From the NCBI RefSeq assembly GCF_900128925.1, contig NZ_FQUJ01000002.1:1-34630 (forward strand): DNA of 34,630 nucleotides. Direction: 5' to 3'. Positions within the stretch are counted from its first letter, which is position 1. Each line of letters starts with the position of its first letter. Origin of the DNA: Modicisalibacter ilicicola DSM 19980 (lineage in GTDB: Bacteria; Pseudomonadota; Gammaproteobacteria; Pseudomonadales; Halomonadaceae). The position numbers and the translations under genes were made by a program. Positions 23,777 to 32,318 of this stretch are shown here, in pieces. The notes beneath the pieces were generated by a model, which searched no databases, was not told the DNA's origin, and was given only the letters and a program-made list of their open reading frames with translations.

Positions 23777-24103
23777 TCAGGCCTCCGTCACGATACGGTC
23801 GACATCGGCGACTGCCTTGACCACGAGTGCCCGGGTGCTGGGTTTGGCATGCTGCAGGTAGGCTTCGACGGCCGGCGCCACCTGACATGTGACCGGCAAC
23901 GCTGCCTCGGTATCCACCAGCGCCTGCAGCCGGGGAATGAAGACATAGCGCAGCCACTGGGGGAGCTCCATGGTGTCCAGACAGAACGGCTCCTGGCTGT
24001 CGAAGGCGGTGGCCTCGGGGCAAGGCGTGCGCCACAGATCGACGCTACTGAGCGTCGCCTCCAGGCGCGCCAGCGCGTGACCGAGTTCGGTATGCGGTGT
24101 CAT
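23777..24103 (-). CDS. yqcC: YqcC-family (DUF446) protein
   Basis: A 108-residue protein matching the YqcC family in length and pattern. It has an N-terminal helix (HTELGHALARLEATL), the motif AFDSQEPFCLDTMELPQWLRYVFIPRLQALVDTEAALP, and a helical tail. The function is unknown; a carboxylate- or tRNA-linked role has been suggested by neighbours in other genomes but not shown. The start has GGAG six bases before the ATG. It lies 73 bp downstream of the ABC transporter ATPase gene on the same strand and directly abuts the GGCT-like gene. Confidence 0.85.
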   Translation of the reverse strand: MTPHTELGHALARLEATLSSVDLWRTPCPEATAFDSQEPFCLDTMELPQWLRYVFIPRLQALVDTEAALPVTCQVAPAVEAYLQHAKPSTRALVVKAVADVDRIVTEA

Positions 24104-24176
24104 GACGACTCCGGGTCGAGCAGAATGTGCAACGATTATCCCTTGGCAAGACGGCACTGGCCAGCCACCCTGACAT

Positions 24177-24926
24177 TCAGAGGGCTTCCTGGGTTGCCAG
24201 CACCTTGCGCAGAAAGCTCCTGGTACGCTCGTCCTCGGGCGCCGAGAAGAGCTGCGATGGCGGGCCCTGCTCGACGATGCGTCCATCGCTCATGAAGATG
24301 ACCCGGTCGGCGACATCCCGAGCGAAACTCATCTCGTGGGTTACCACCAGCATGGTCTGACGCTCCCTGGCCAGCTGCTTCATCACCCCCAATACTTCCT
24401 CGACCCATTCGGGATCCAGTGACGATGTCGGCTCGTCGAACAGGATCACCTCTGCCTGGGCCGCCATCGCGCGGGCAATCCCCACCCGCTGCTGCTGCCC
24501 GCCGGAGAGCGAGGCGGGATAGGCATCAACCTTGTCGCCCAGCCCCACGCGCGCAAGGAGTTCCCGCGCCCGGGCATGGGCCCTGGCCTTCTTCCAGCCG
24601 TTGACCACGATCAGCCCCTCGGCAACATTCTCGAGGGCGGTCTTGTTGGCGAACAAGGCATAGTTCTGGAAGACGAAGGCGGTACGCCGACGCAAGGCGA
24701 GAATCTCCTTCTTGCTGGCCCGGGCCACGTCCACGTCCAGATCGCCGATCCGGATCCGACCGGCATTCGGCTGTTCGAGGAAGTTCACGCAGCGCAGCAA
24801 TGTCGACTTGCCGGTACCGGACGGCCCGATCACGACGATGATCTCGCCCTGCTCGATGGTCAGGTCGATGCCGTCGAGAATCGTCGCGTCATTGAAACGC
24901 TTCACCAGCCCCTGAATCTCGATCAT
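24177..24926 (-). CDS. Amino-acid ABC transporter ATPase (probable L-cystine)
   Basis: A 249-residue ATPase of the polar amino-acid transporter type. The Walker A motif GPSGTGKST is at residues 34-42, the signature LSGGQQQRV at 140-148 and Walker B ILFDEP at 161-166, followed by TSSLDPE and the switch histidine in [10 protein letters not shown] chose the ATG at 24926 ([13 protein letters not shown]), which overlaps the permease stop by four bases; the frame is open further upstream but that part is antisense-like shadow of the permease. It powers the permease and binding protein encoded upstream, as in E. coli TcyN (YecC). Confidence 0.93.
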   Translation of the reverse strand: MIEIQGLVKRFNDATILDGIDLTIEQGEIIVVIGPSGTGKSTLLRCVNFLEQPNAGRIRIGDLDVDVARASKKEILALRRRTAFVFQNYALFANKTALENVAEGLIVVNGWKKARAHARARELLARVGLGDKVDAYPASLSGGQQQRVGIARAMAAQAEVILFDEPTSSLDPEWVEEVLGVMKQLARERQTMLVVTHEMSFARDVADRVIFMSDGRIVEQGPPSQLFSAPEDERTRSFLRKVLATQEAL

Positions 24927-25597
24927 CGTTGATAGGCCCTGTTGAGTCTTGTCTCGAGGCGACGCTGCAGCCAGGCCAGCAGTTCGACGACCCCCCAGTA
25001 GATCAGCGCCACGCTGATGAAGGCCTCGAAATAGAGGAAGCTGCCGGCGGCCTCCTTCTGGGTGGCCCCCATCAGCTCGGTGACACCAAGGGTGAAGGCC
25101 AGGGACGTCGCCTTGATCATGTCGATGAAGTAGTTCATCAGCGTCGGCACCGCCACCCGGGTCGCCTGGGGCAGCACGATGCGGCGCATCGTCTGGCCAC
25201 GGGTCATGCCGATCGACAGCGCTGCATCGGTCTGGCTGCGGTCGACCCCGACGATGGCCGCGCGGATCGACTCGGCCATGTAGGCCGAAAAATGCAGCGT
25301 CAGCCCCATGATGGTGGCGGTGATGCCGTTGATCTGGGTCAGCACGCTCAAGAGCTGGGGCAGGCCGTAGTAGAACAGGAACAGCTGCACCAGCAACGGG
25401 GTGCCGCGAAAGAACGAGATGAACAGCAGGGTGAAGGCATTGAGCCCGGGAATTGCCAGCACCCTCACCACCGCCATCAGGCACGCGAGGATCAACGCCA
25501 GGACCATGCCGGCAGCGGCCATCTGCAAGGTCAACGGCAGATAGCCGAGCAGGATCGGCATCAGGCCCAGCATATAATCGACGTCTAGCGCATTCAT
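24923..25597 (-). CDS. Amino-acid ABC transporter permease (probable L-cystine)
   Basis: A 224-residue permease of the HisMQ type with about five membrane helices. The N-terminal part [27 protein letters not shown] leads to [22 protein letters not shown], the usual mark of the family. The loop [42 protein letters not shown] contacts the ATPase. One permease gene suggests a homodimer, as in E. coli TcyL (YecS). It starts 40 bp after the binding protein and overlaps the ATPase by four bases. Confidence 0.93.
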   Translation of the reverse strand: MNALDVDYMLGLMPILLGYLPLTLQMAAAGMVLALILACLMAVVRVLAIPGLNAFTLLFISFFRGTPLLVQLFLFYYGLPQLLSVLTQINGITATIMGLTLHFSAYMAESIRAAIVGVDRSQTDAALSIGMTRGQTMRRIVLPQATRVAVPTLMNYFIDMIKATSLAFTLGVTELMGATQKEAAGSFLYFEAFISVALIYWGVVELLAWLQRRLETRLNRAYQR

Positions 25598-25637
25598 TGA
25601 GTTGGCGATTCCTTTCTTTTTTATCCTGAGAAGGCGC

Positions 25638-26399
25638 TCACGGCTGGGTGATGTCGCTGCCGAACCACTCCTGCGATATCTCGCTCAGGGTGCCGTCCTC
25701 CTTGAGTTCAGCCAAGGCCCGGTCGACCCGGTCACGCAGTTCGCGGCCCGCCTGGTCGTCACGGAATGGCAGGGCGTTGCGAATATCGGAGAATGGCTTG
25801 CCGGCCAGGGCCAGCGGCAACGGCTTCTCCTTGATCACCTGGCTGGCGCTGACTCGGTCCATGACGAAGGCATCCACCCTGCCAAGCGCGGTATCCTGCT
25901 CGATGTTGCTCTCGTAGGTACGGATATCGATCTCGTCCGAATAGGGCAACTCACGCAGCAACTGCTCGTAGTTCGAGCCGAGGTTGACCGCGACGGTCTT
26001 GCCACGCAGATCCTCGACACCCTCGATGCCCTCATTGCCGCGCTTGACCACCACTTGGGCGCCGTCGTAGACATAGGGCTGAGTGAACGCGTATTTTTTC
26101 TGACGCTCGTCGGTGATGGTGATCTGGTTGGCGATGGTATCGATGCGCCCGGACTCGAGCATGCCGAACAGCCCCGAGAAGTTGGCCGTGATGTACTCGA
26201 CCTCGACGCCGAGGCGTTCGGCCACCGCGTTCATCACGTCCACCTCGAACCCTTTCAGCGTATCCTGCTCGACGAAGGTGAATGGAAAATACCCACCCGA
26301 CATGCCAACTTTAAGTGTCTGGTCGTCATCTTGCGCCATGGCTTGCCCGGCGAGTCCGAGCGAGACAGCGAGCATTGCAGCCGAGAGCATGTGTCGCAT
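25638..26399 (-). CDS. Amino-acid ABC transporter substrate-binding protein (probable L-cystine, FliY/TcyJ-like)
   Basis: A 253-residue periplasmic binding protein with a signal peptide (about residues 1-22, cleavage after AMA before QDDD) and no lipobox cysteine. I chose the ATG at 26399 for its CAGGAGA site; an upstream in-frame start has none. The mature part shows SGGYFPFTFVEQDTLKGFEVDV, NQITITDERQKKYAFTQPYV, VVKRGNEGIEGVEDLRGKTVAVNLGSNYEQLLRE and SEISQEWFGSDIT. These blocks are close to E. coli FliY (TcyJ), which binds L-cystine, so cystine is the best guess; other polar amino acids are possible. It is first in a three-gene operon. Confidence 0.9.
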   Translation of the reverse strand: MRHMLSAAMLAVSLGLAGQAMAQDDDQTLKVGMSGGYFPFTFVEQDTLKGFEVDVMNAVAERLGVEVEYITANFSGLFGMLESGRIDTIANQITITDERQKKYAFTQPYVYDGAQVVVKRGNEGIEGVEDLRGKTVAVNLGSNYEQLLRELPYSDEIDIRTYESNIEQDTALGRVDAFVMDRVSASQVIKEKPLPLALAGKPFSDIRNALPFRDDQAGRELRDRVDRALAELKEDGTLSEISQEWFGSDITQP

Positions 26400-26537
26400 G
26401 AAAATCTCCTGTGAGGCATGAGCGATGCATGTATGGAGAAGCACGTATAGAGAATAAGGGAGTCTACTATCTATTCTTTTTCGTTACATAGCCTAGAGAA
26501 AAATGCCGCGCTTGACTAATAGAGTCTGTTAATTTTT

Positions 26538-26558
26538 GCCATATCAGTGGCATATGGC
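26538..26558. promoter_or_regulatory. Inverted repeat upstream of the cystine transporter operon
   Basis: GCCATAT and ATATGGC flank seven bases, 139 bp upstream of the binding-protein start and 168 bp before the DUF3549 start on the other strand. It may be an operator; no regulator gene is near. The 326-bp gap 26400-26725 otherwise holds AT-rich DNA and one DnaA-box match, with no gene seen. Confidence 0.35.
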
Positions 26559-26586
26559 GATCATTCACAAAAACCCTGAAAGACGT

Positions 26587-26595
26587 TGTGGATAA
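26587..26595 (-). promoter_or_regulatory. Single DnaA-box match
   Basis: The minus strand reads TTATCCACA, the perfect DnaA consensus, between the divergent transporter and DUF3549 genes. A single box can occur by chance, and no cluster or origin-like context is present. Confidence 0.3.
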
Positions 26596-26725
26596 ACTCT
26601 GGAACGATGACGTCGACCCAGGCCAGAGGCCCACTCGGCCATAATGCTTAATTTTTAACCACCTCCGGGGCTGACAAGGTACTGGACGACACGCTACAGT
26701 GCGCGGCCCGGACAAGGAGGACGTC

Positions 26726-27766
26726 ATGCAGCCGATACTCTCGCTCGGCGATTTCTTCACCCGCATCGGGGCAACGGCCAGGTTCTATACCCTGGGTCGC
26801 CAAGTGTCGCCCTGCCCTGCCGCCACGCTGGCCGCCTTCGAGGCAGGCGAACTCGCCTGGCCACGGCCATGGCTGGGACACGCCCGACTGGCGTGCGTCT
26901 TTCGGCTGGGTGATGGCGACGACGATCCGCTGATCTGGTTTCTGACCCTGCCCCTGGACGAGCAGGGCTTCCTGGAACCGGCACCGCGCGATGCCTTCCT
27001 GGAGCGTCTTCTGGAAAGCCTGGGTCGCTCGGCTCAGGGGGCCGACAGTGCTCCGGGGGATCGCCTCGACGATCTGATGCGGGACGATCCCCGGGCCTTC
27101 ACCCCGGACCTCACCCAGCGCGCCATGCTGCACGCCCATGCAAGTCGCGATCTGCAGCGTGCCGCCAGCGAGCATCTGGAGCCGGTCGAGGAGTACCTCA
27201 CCGGCCAGGGTGTGGAAGAGCGATGGCAGGCCCTGGGGCTGCAGGGGCTTGCCGACTTTGCCGTGCGTCACGATGCCCAGCAGAGCGACGAGCTGGCTTC
27301 CCGACTGGCCTCGCTGCCGGTGGAAGTGCTGCGCCCCTTGTGTCACTGTCTAGAACATGTGACACCCTCGATACCCCTTGCCCGGGCACTGGTCGAGCGT
27401 GGCGAACGCGCCGCCGCCGAGGGCGATCTCGAGACCTTCTGTGCCTGTATAAGAGCCGTCGGCCAGGCTCCCCGAGAGGTGGCGGGCGCCTGGTACGACA
27501 GCCTGCTCGACGACGCCTCGGCCTGCGGCCCCGACTCGCTGGCGGCCATCGCGGCCCGAGGCTGGGCGCAGCTGGAGGATGCCGAACGCCTGCCACGCTT
27601 CATCGAGAGGCTGGCCGATGACCAACGTACCGACTTTGCCGCGGTGGTCCGCGACCTGGCGTTGATTCCGCGCCTGCGACTGCCCCTGTTGCTCAGCCTG
27701 CGCCAGGCCGCTCCCGGGTCCATGACCCAGCGACGGCTGGCCGAATTCAGCCATCGAAGTGCCTGA
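26726..27766 (+). CDS. DUF3549 family protein
   Basis: A 346-residue soluble protein with AAGGAGG before its ATG. The N-terminal part (MQPILSLGDFFTRIGATARFYTLGRQVSP, then FEAGELAWPRPWLGHARLACVF and DPLIWFLTLPLDEQGFL) matches the DUF3549 family known from Pseudomonas and Halomonas. The rest is helical and rich in alanine and leucine, like HEAT-type repeats, but the fold is not proven. The role is unknown. It ends three bases before the rimB-like gene, and rimK follows, so the three are one operon. A link to ribosomal S6 modification or turnover is suggested by position only. Confidence 0.82.
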   Translation: MQPILSLGDFFTRIGATARFYTLGRQVSPCPAATLAAFEAGELAWPRPWLGHARLACVFRLGDGDDDPLIWFLTLPLDEQGFLEPAPRDAFLERLLESLGRSAQGADSAPGDRLDDLMRDDPRAFTPDLTQRAMLHAHASRDLQRAASEHLEPVEEYLTGQGVEERWQALGLQGLADFAVRHDAQQSDELASRLASLPVEVLRPLCHCLEHVTPSIPLARALVERGERAAAEGDLETFCACIRAVGQAPREVAGAWYDSLLDDASACGPDSLAAIAARGWAQLEDAERLPRFIERLADDQRTDFAAVVRDLALIPRLRLPLLLSLRQAAPGSMTQRRLAEFSHRSA

Positions 27767-27769
27767 ACC

Positions 27770-28207
27770 ATGAAAGCATTGCCCTATCATGCCAAGGCGG
27801 TCGTCGGCCGCCGTGAAATGGTCACGTTGTCGGAGCTCGGTCTGTCGCTGTGCTGCAAGATCGATACCGGCGCGCGCACCTCCGCCCTGCATGCCGAGGA
27901 TATCGACAGCTATGAAGAGGGCGGCCACATGTGGGTGAGTTTCGTCACCCGTGGTGGCGGCCCCGATAGCCCCGCCCATCCGGTCAGAATGCATCTGCAT
28001 GACCGCCGCCGGGTCACCAGCTCCAATGGCCATACCCAATGGCGCTACGTGGTACGCACGCACATGCTCCTCGGAGAACTGGATTACCCGGTCGAATTGA
28101 CCCTGGTCGACCGCCGCGAGATGCGTCATCCCATGCTGCTGGGCCGTCGCGCCATGCGTCGTCTGTTGGTCGCCCCTGGCACCGCCTTCCTCCACGGTGA
28201 ACCTTGA
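27770..28207 (+). CDS. rimB: RimB-like retropepsin-type protease ("ATP-dependent zinc protease" family)
   Basis: A 145-residue protein of the Zn_protease/DUF785 family, often annotated as ATP-dependent zinc protease. The motif [13 protein letters not shown] holds the Asp32-Thr33-Gly34 triad of a retropepsin-like aspartic protease, and the C-terminal block [25 protein letters not shown] is the second family mark. In Pseudomonas the rimBK genes work together: RimB acts on glutamate tails that RimK adds to ribosomal S6. It starts three bases after the DUF3549 stop and precedes rimK by 34 bp. Confidence 0.88.
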   Translation: MKALPYHAKAVVGRREMVTLSELGLSLCCKIDTGARTSALHAEDIDSYEEGGHMWVSFVTRGGGPDSPAHPVRMHLHDRRRVTSSNGHTQWRYVVRTHMLLGELDYPVELTLVDRREMRHPMLLGRRAMRRLLVAPGTAFLHGEP

Positions 28208-28241
28208 ACCCCTGTTCCCCCTGCCGGGTCTGGAGAACATC

Positions 28242-29150
28242 ATGCACATCGCCCTGTTGTCGCGTAATCGCAACCTGTACTCCACCCGCCGCTTAATCGA
28301 GGCAGCGGAGAGCCGGGGACACAGCGCACGAGTGATAGATACCTTGCGCTGCTACATGAACATCGCTTCGCATCGTCCCTCGATCCACTACAAGGGGGCG
28401 CAGCTGGAAGCCTTCGATGCGGTCATCCCGCGCATCGGCGCGTCGGTCACCTTCTATGGCTGTGCAGTGCTGCGCCAGTTCGAGATGATGGGCACCTACG
28501 TGCTCAACGACAACGTCTCGATCACCCGCTCCCGGGACAAGCTGCGCTCCCTGCAACTGCTCTCGCGCAAGGGGCTTGGCCTGCCGATCACCGGCTTCGC
28601 CCACTCGCCGGACGACATTCCCGACTTGATCACCATGGTCAAGGGCGCCCCGTTGGTGATCAAGCTGCTGGAAGGCACCCAGGGCATCGGGGTGGTGCTG
28701 GCCGAGACCAACCAGGCGGCCGAGTCGGTGGTCCAGGCGTTCATGGGCATGAAAGCCAACATCATGGTCCAGGAGTACATCAAGGAAGCCAAGGGCGCCG
28801 ACATTCGCTGCCTGGTGGTAGGCGACAAGGTGGTGGCCTCGATGAAGCGTCAGGCGGCGGAGGGGGAGTTTCGTTCCAACCTGCATCGCGGCGGTAGCGC
28901 CAGCGTGATCCGCATCACCCCCGAAGAGCGCTCCACGGCCATTCGCGCCGCCAAGGCCATGGGCTTGCAGGTGGCCGGGGTCGACCTGCTACGTTCCAAT
29001 CATGGCCCGGTGATCATGGAGGTCAACTCGTCCCCGGGACTGCAGGGAATCGAGACGGCCACGGGCAAGGACATTGCCGGGCTGATCATCGAACACCTGG
29101 AAAAACACGCCGTGGCACCGCGCAAGGCGCCTCCGAAACCCAAGGGCTGA
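28242..29150 (+). CDS. rimK: Ribosomal protein S6 glutamate ligase RimK
   Basis: A 302-residue ATP-grasp ligase that adds glutamates to the C-terminus of ribosomal protein S6. I chose the ATG at 28242 ([22 protein letters not shown]) because GGAG is upstream and the length equals the E. coli protein (300). Domain marks are [23 protein letters not shown], the ATP-grasp region [52 protein letters not shown] and the metal-binding [12 protein letters not shown] near residue 265. The lysine-rich tail [11 protein letters not shown] is short. It follows rimB in the same operon. Confidence 0.95.
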   Translation: MHIALLSRNRNLYSTRRLIEAAESRGHSARVIDTLRCYMNIASHRPSIHYKGAQLEAFDAVIPRIGASVTFYGCAVLRQFEMMGTYVLNDNVSITRSRDKLRSLQLLSRKGLGLPITGFAHSPDDIPDLITMVKGAPLVIKLLEGTQGIGVVLAETNQAAESVVQAFMGMKANIMVQEYIKEAKGADIRCLVVGDKVVASMKRQAAEGEFRSNLHRGGSASVIRITPEERSTAIRAAKAMGLQVAGVDLLRSNHGPVIMEVNSSPGLQGIETATGKDIAGLIIEHLEKHAVAPRKAPPKPKG

Positions 29151-29231
29151 GGCGATGCGCAACAAACGTGCAAACAAAAAAATTATTGCCGCAGGGGGTA
29201 GCAAAACAGTGTTTCCCCGCGCACAATTTGC

Positions 29232-29249
29232 GTCACCGGAGGAGGTGAC
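29232..29249 (+). promoter_or_regulatory. Hairpin that could cover the ribosome site of the 29255 gene
   Basis: GTCACC and GGTGAC form a perfect 6-bp stem with the loop GGAGGA. The 3' arm and loop make up the very strong Shine-Dalgarno GGAGGTGA (29241-29248), six bases before the ATG. Folding would hide half of it, so translation may be controlled. Confidence 0.45.
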
Positions 29250-29254
29250 CGCCC

Positions 29255-29716
29255 ATGTTTCTCGATAATCGCCAAGTGGCGATGGATAATGTGCTGGAGG
29301 CACTGGCCGATAGTCTTGACTATTTTCAGGACAACATCGAACGCCTGCGCCCTTCGCTGCGTGACGCCTTGAAGCCGCATTACGAACAGCGCGAGAAGGC
29401 AATGCGCGAACTGCAGGCCCTGGCCAAGCAGCACCTCGACCTTCTACCCCGGGACGCCGATGTCGAGAGAGACGACTATCTATGGTTGTGGAGCCGCCTC
29501 AAGAGCTTCGTCGGTGATGACAGCCAGGTGCTGATCGGTGAACTGCTGGAGCAGGAGCGCGTCCTGATGCAGGCCCTGGCCACGCTGCATACCCATCCCC
29601 TGCCGGACCCCATCGAGCCGGTCATCGAGCGTTGCTGGAAGGGTTGCCGTGCCCTGATACGCGAGCTGTATCAAGTGCAGAAACCGCGCAAGAAGCGTCA
29701 TCAACGTGCCGGGTAG
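29255..29716 (+). CDS. Unidentified helical protein
   Basis: A 153-residue soluble protein that I cannot assign to a family with confidence. It is almost entirely helical, with NVLEALADSLDYFQDNIERLRPSLRDALKPHYEQREKAMRELQALAKQHLDLL in the first half and LWLWSRLKSFVGDDSQVLIGELLEQERVLMQALATL in the second. The arrangement of helices with Glu and His residues recalls four-helix ferritin-like proteins such as DUF2383/PA2169, but no clear metal motif is visible. It ends in a basic tail (KPRKKRHQRAG). It has an unusually strong ribosome site, partly inside a hairpin, and lies 104 bp after rimK. Confidence 0.7.
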   Translation: MFLDNRQVAMDNVLEALADSLDYFQDNIERLRPSLRDALKPHYEQREKAMRELQALAKQHLDLLPRDADVERDDYLWLWSRLKSFVGDDSQVLIGELLEQERVLMQALATLHTHPLPDPIEPVIERCWKGCRALIRELYQVQKPRKKRHQRAG

Positions 29717-29752
29717 TTCGTCGAGTCGGCACAGGTACTTCTCGGGCAAGGC

Positions 29753-30430
29753 CTAGGGCGTCGAGGGGGCGATCTTTATGGGCTCTCGCGGCCCGAGGAA
29801 GTGAGGCTCGCGCCCCCACAGATAGAGATCGCCCAGCATCCCCACCCGCGCCAGCCATTCACGCATCCGCAACTGCCAGGTCCCGGCGACCGGATCGGTC
29901 GGTATTGCGCATCCGGCGGCTTCCAGGCCAAGCGCCTCGGCGATGAACAGCGCCCGGGGGAGATGCCAATCCTGGGTGATCAGCAGGATCCGTTCGAGCC
30001 CGAACACCTCCTTTGCCCTGACCAGGGTGTCGAAGGTGCTGAAGCCGGCATAATCCAGAGTCATGTCGCTGTTGCGCACGTTGGCGGCACGCAGATCCCG
30101 CCACATGGTGACCGGTTCGTTATAGAAGCGCGTGCGATTGTCACCGGACAGCAATAGATGCTGCACGCGCTTGAGGCGCAACAGCCGGGAAGCAGCCTCG
30201 AGCCGGGCCGCGTAATGAGGATTGCGTCCTCCCCCCCGGGCCCAGTAGGAGGTGCCGAAGACCACCCCGACGGGCTCGCTGGCACACAGGGGCAGTTCGC
30301 CCTCGATGCGATCCTGGGTCCTCGCCACTATCCAGGCATTCGCCGCCAGCACGCCCCCAGCGATCAGTACCGCCACGGCAGCCAGGGCCAGCACCCATTT
30401 CTTCAGGATCGACACCACCGCCAGCCGCAT
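29753..30430 (-). CDS. sanA: SanA/YdcF-family protein (DUF218)
   Basis: A 225-residue inner-membrane protein with one N-terminal helix (about residues 10-32) and a DUF218 domain facing the periplasm. I chose the ATG at 30430 with GAGGAA upstream; another ATG eight codons earlier lacks a ribosome site. Motifs match E. coli SanA closely: VGVVFGTSYWARGG, HLLLSGDNRTRFYNEPVTMWRDL, MTLDYAGFSTFDTLVRAKEVF, RILLITQDWHLPRALFIAEALG and LYLWGREPHFLGPREPI. SanA affects envelope permeability and vancomycin resistance at high temperature in E. coli; its chemistry is not settled. It lies 70 bp after sufT on the same strand. Confidence 0.92.
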   Translation of the reverse strand: MRLAVVSILKKWVLALAAVAVLIAGGVLAANAWIVARTQDRIEGELPLCASEPVGVVFGTSYWARGGGRNPHYAARLEAASRLLRLKRVQHLLLSGDNRTRFYNEPVTMWRDLRAANVRNSDMTLDYAGFSTFDTLVRAKEVFGLERILLITQDWHLPRALFIAEALGLEAAGCAIPTDPVAGTWQLRMREWLARVGMLGDLYLWGREPHFLGPREPIKIAPSTP

Positions 30431-30500
30431 CGCGTTCCTCGCTCCAATTCTCATACGGCCGGAATATCACTGCTGGGCCATCACGGCGCGTTGCCAACCA

Positions 30501-31064
30501 TTAGAACATGCCCAGTTCCAGACGCGCCTCCTCGCTCATCATGTCGCGGCTCCAGGGGGGATCGAAGACAGTTTCGATGTGCACCCGGGCAATCTGGGGC
30601 GCCCCGAGGATCTTGCGCCGTGCATCCTCGGCGATGACATCACCCATGCCGCATCCCGGGGCCGTGAGCGTCATGCGCACGGTCACGATGCGCTCGCCGC
30701 TGAGCAGATGCTCGATACGGCAACCGTAGACCAGCCCGAGATCCACGATATTGACCGGAATCTCGGGATCATAACAGGTCCGCAGCTGATCCCAGACGAA
30801 CTGCTCGATCTCTTCCTCGCTGGCCTCGGTTGACAGGGTCGGGCGCGGCAGGGGGGAGAGCCCCAAGGCGTCGAAATCACTCCCCTCGATCAAGAAAAGG
30901 CGACCTTCGTAGGCGACGCTGATGGTGCTGCCCTTGGCCTGCATCACTGACACGACGCTGTCCTCGGCGATCGGGACGCTCTTGCCGAAGGGGATCGAGA
31001 TCGCCTCGACATCACGCTGCAGGGGGATCTGCTGCCCCTTGTAGAGTCCTTCGAGTTGCTGCAT
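30501..31064 (-). CDS. sufT: Fe-S assembly protein SufT (MIP18/DUF59)
   Basis: A 187-residue protein with an N-terminal region of about 75 residues, then a MIP18/DUF59 domain. The domain shows DPEIPVNIVDLGLVY at residues 99-113 and TAPGCGMG with Cys138, the usual site for iron-sulfur related metal contact. SufT helps mature Fe-S proteins in other bacteria and is typically last in suf operons, as here. The start is 12 bp after the sufS stop. The N-terminal extension fits the longer SufT subgroup rather than short DUF59 proteins. Confidence 0.93.
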   Translation of the reverse strand: MQQLEGLYKGQQIPLQRDVEAISIPFGKSVPIAEDSVVSVMQAKGSTISVAYEGRLFLIEGSDFDALGLSPLPRPTLSTEASEEEIEQFVWDQLRTCYDPEIPVNIVDLGLVYGCRIEHLLSGERIVTVRMTLTAPGCGMGDVIAEDARRKILGAPQIARVHIETVFDPPWSRDMMSEEARLELGMF

Positions 31065-31076
31065 GTCTGCTCCGTT

Positions 31077-32318
31077 TCAACGCACCATGCCGATCACACG
31101 CTCAAGCGCCTCGACGAAGATATCTATCTCCTCGAGGGTGTTGTAGGCGGCAAAGGAGGCGCGGCAGGTAGCCTCGACACCGAAGTGTTGCAGCAACGGC
31201 TGGGCGCAGTGGTTGCCGGTGCGCACCGCGACGCCGAGCTGATCGATCAGCAGGCCGATGTCCTGGGCATGGGCGCCATCGACGACGAAGGAAATGACAC
31301 CGGCCTTGTGAGGGGCGGTGCCCAGGATACGCAACCCGTCGATACGCATCATGCGCTCGGTGGCATGCCTGAGCAGCTTCTGCTCCCAGGCGCCGATCAT
31401 CGCGATGCCGATGTCGTCGACCCAGGCGAGCGCGCGCCCCATGGCGATGACTTCGGCAATGGGCGGCGTGCCGGCCTCGAACTTGTGGGGTATCGCGGCA
31501 TAGGTGGTGCCTGCGTCGAAGGAGACCGTGCGGATCATCTCGCCGCCTCCCTGCCACGGCGGCATGGCCTCGAGCAGCTCCGCCTTGCCGTAGAGCACGC
31601 CGACACCGGTGGGGCCATAGACCTTGTGGGCCGAAAAGGCGTAGAAGTCCGCATCGATATGTCGCACGTCCACGGGCGCATGAGGAACCGCTTGGGCGCC
31701 ATCCACGAGAATCAATGCTCGGTGCGCATGGGCGATGGCCGCCATTTCGCGTACCGGATTGATGGTACCGAAGGCATTCGAGATGTGGTTGACCGCCACC
31801 AGGCGCGTACGTTCGGTGAACAGGTCACGATAGGCCGACATGTCCAGCGCTCCCTGCTCGTCCACCGGGATCACCCGGATGACGAGCTCGCGCTGCTCGG
31901 CCAGCAACTGCCAGGGCACGATGTTGGAATGGTGCTCCAGCTGGGAGATCAGGATCTCGTCGCCGGGCTTGAGGTTGGCCCGCCCCCAGCTGTTGGCCAC
32001 CAGGTTGATGGCCTCGGTGGTACCGCCGGTAAAGATGATCTCCCGTCGGTCCGCGGCGTTGATGAAGTCGCGCACGCTGTCACGGGTCTGCTCGTAGGCT
32101 GCCGTCGCCTCGTCCGCCAGGGTGTGCAGGCCACGATGAATGTTGGCATTGTAATGGCGGTAGTAGTGATCCAGCGTCTCGATGACCTGCCGCGGTGTCT
32201 GGCTGGTCGCCGCGTTGTCCAGGTAGACCAGCGGCTTGCCGTGCACCTGGCGCTCGAGTATCGGAAAGTCGCGACGCACCCGGGTGACATCCAACGCCAG
32301 ATCGTTCATTGCGGTCAT
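31077..32318 (-). CDS. sufS: Cysteine desulfurase SufS
   Basis: A 413-residue PLP enzyme that takes sulfur from cysteine for Fe-S cluster assembly by SufBCD. Lys232 in AFSAHKVYGPTG is the PLP lysine and Cys371 in RTGNHCAQPLL carries the persulfide, matching Lys226 and Cys364 of the E. coli enzyme. The PLP-contact region VDGAQAVPHAPVDV and HHSNIVPWQ are present. No sufE or sufU partner gene is in the window, so the acceptor must be elsewhere. The ATG overlaps the sufD stop by four bases. Confidence 0.96.
   Translation of the reverse strand: MTAMNDLALDVTRVRRDFPILERQVHGKPLVYLDNAATSQTPRQVIETLDHYYRHYNANIHRGLHTLADEATAAYEQTRDSVRDFINAADRREIIFTGGTTEAINLVANSWGRANLKPGDEILISQLEHHSNIVPWQLLAEQRELVIRVIPVDEQGALDMSAYRDLFTERTRLVAVNHISNAFGTINPVREMAAIAHAHRALILVDGAQAVPHAPVDVRHIDADFYAFSAHKVYGPTGVGVLYGKAELLEAMPPWQGGGEMIRTVSFDAGTTYAAIPHKFEAGTPPIAEVIAMGRALAWVDDIGIAMIGAWEQKLLRHATERMMRIDGLRILGTAPHKAGVISFVVDGAHAQDIGLLIDQLGVAVRTGNHCAQPLLQHFGVEATCRASFAAYNTLEEIDIFVEALERVIGMVR

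Noticed and set aside
24927-25484. Extension of the ABC ATPase upstream into the permease region
   Set aside because: The frame is open, but it overlaps the well-conserved permease and the ATPase family begins at the ATG at 24926.
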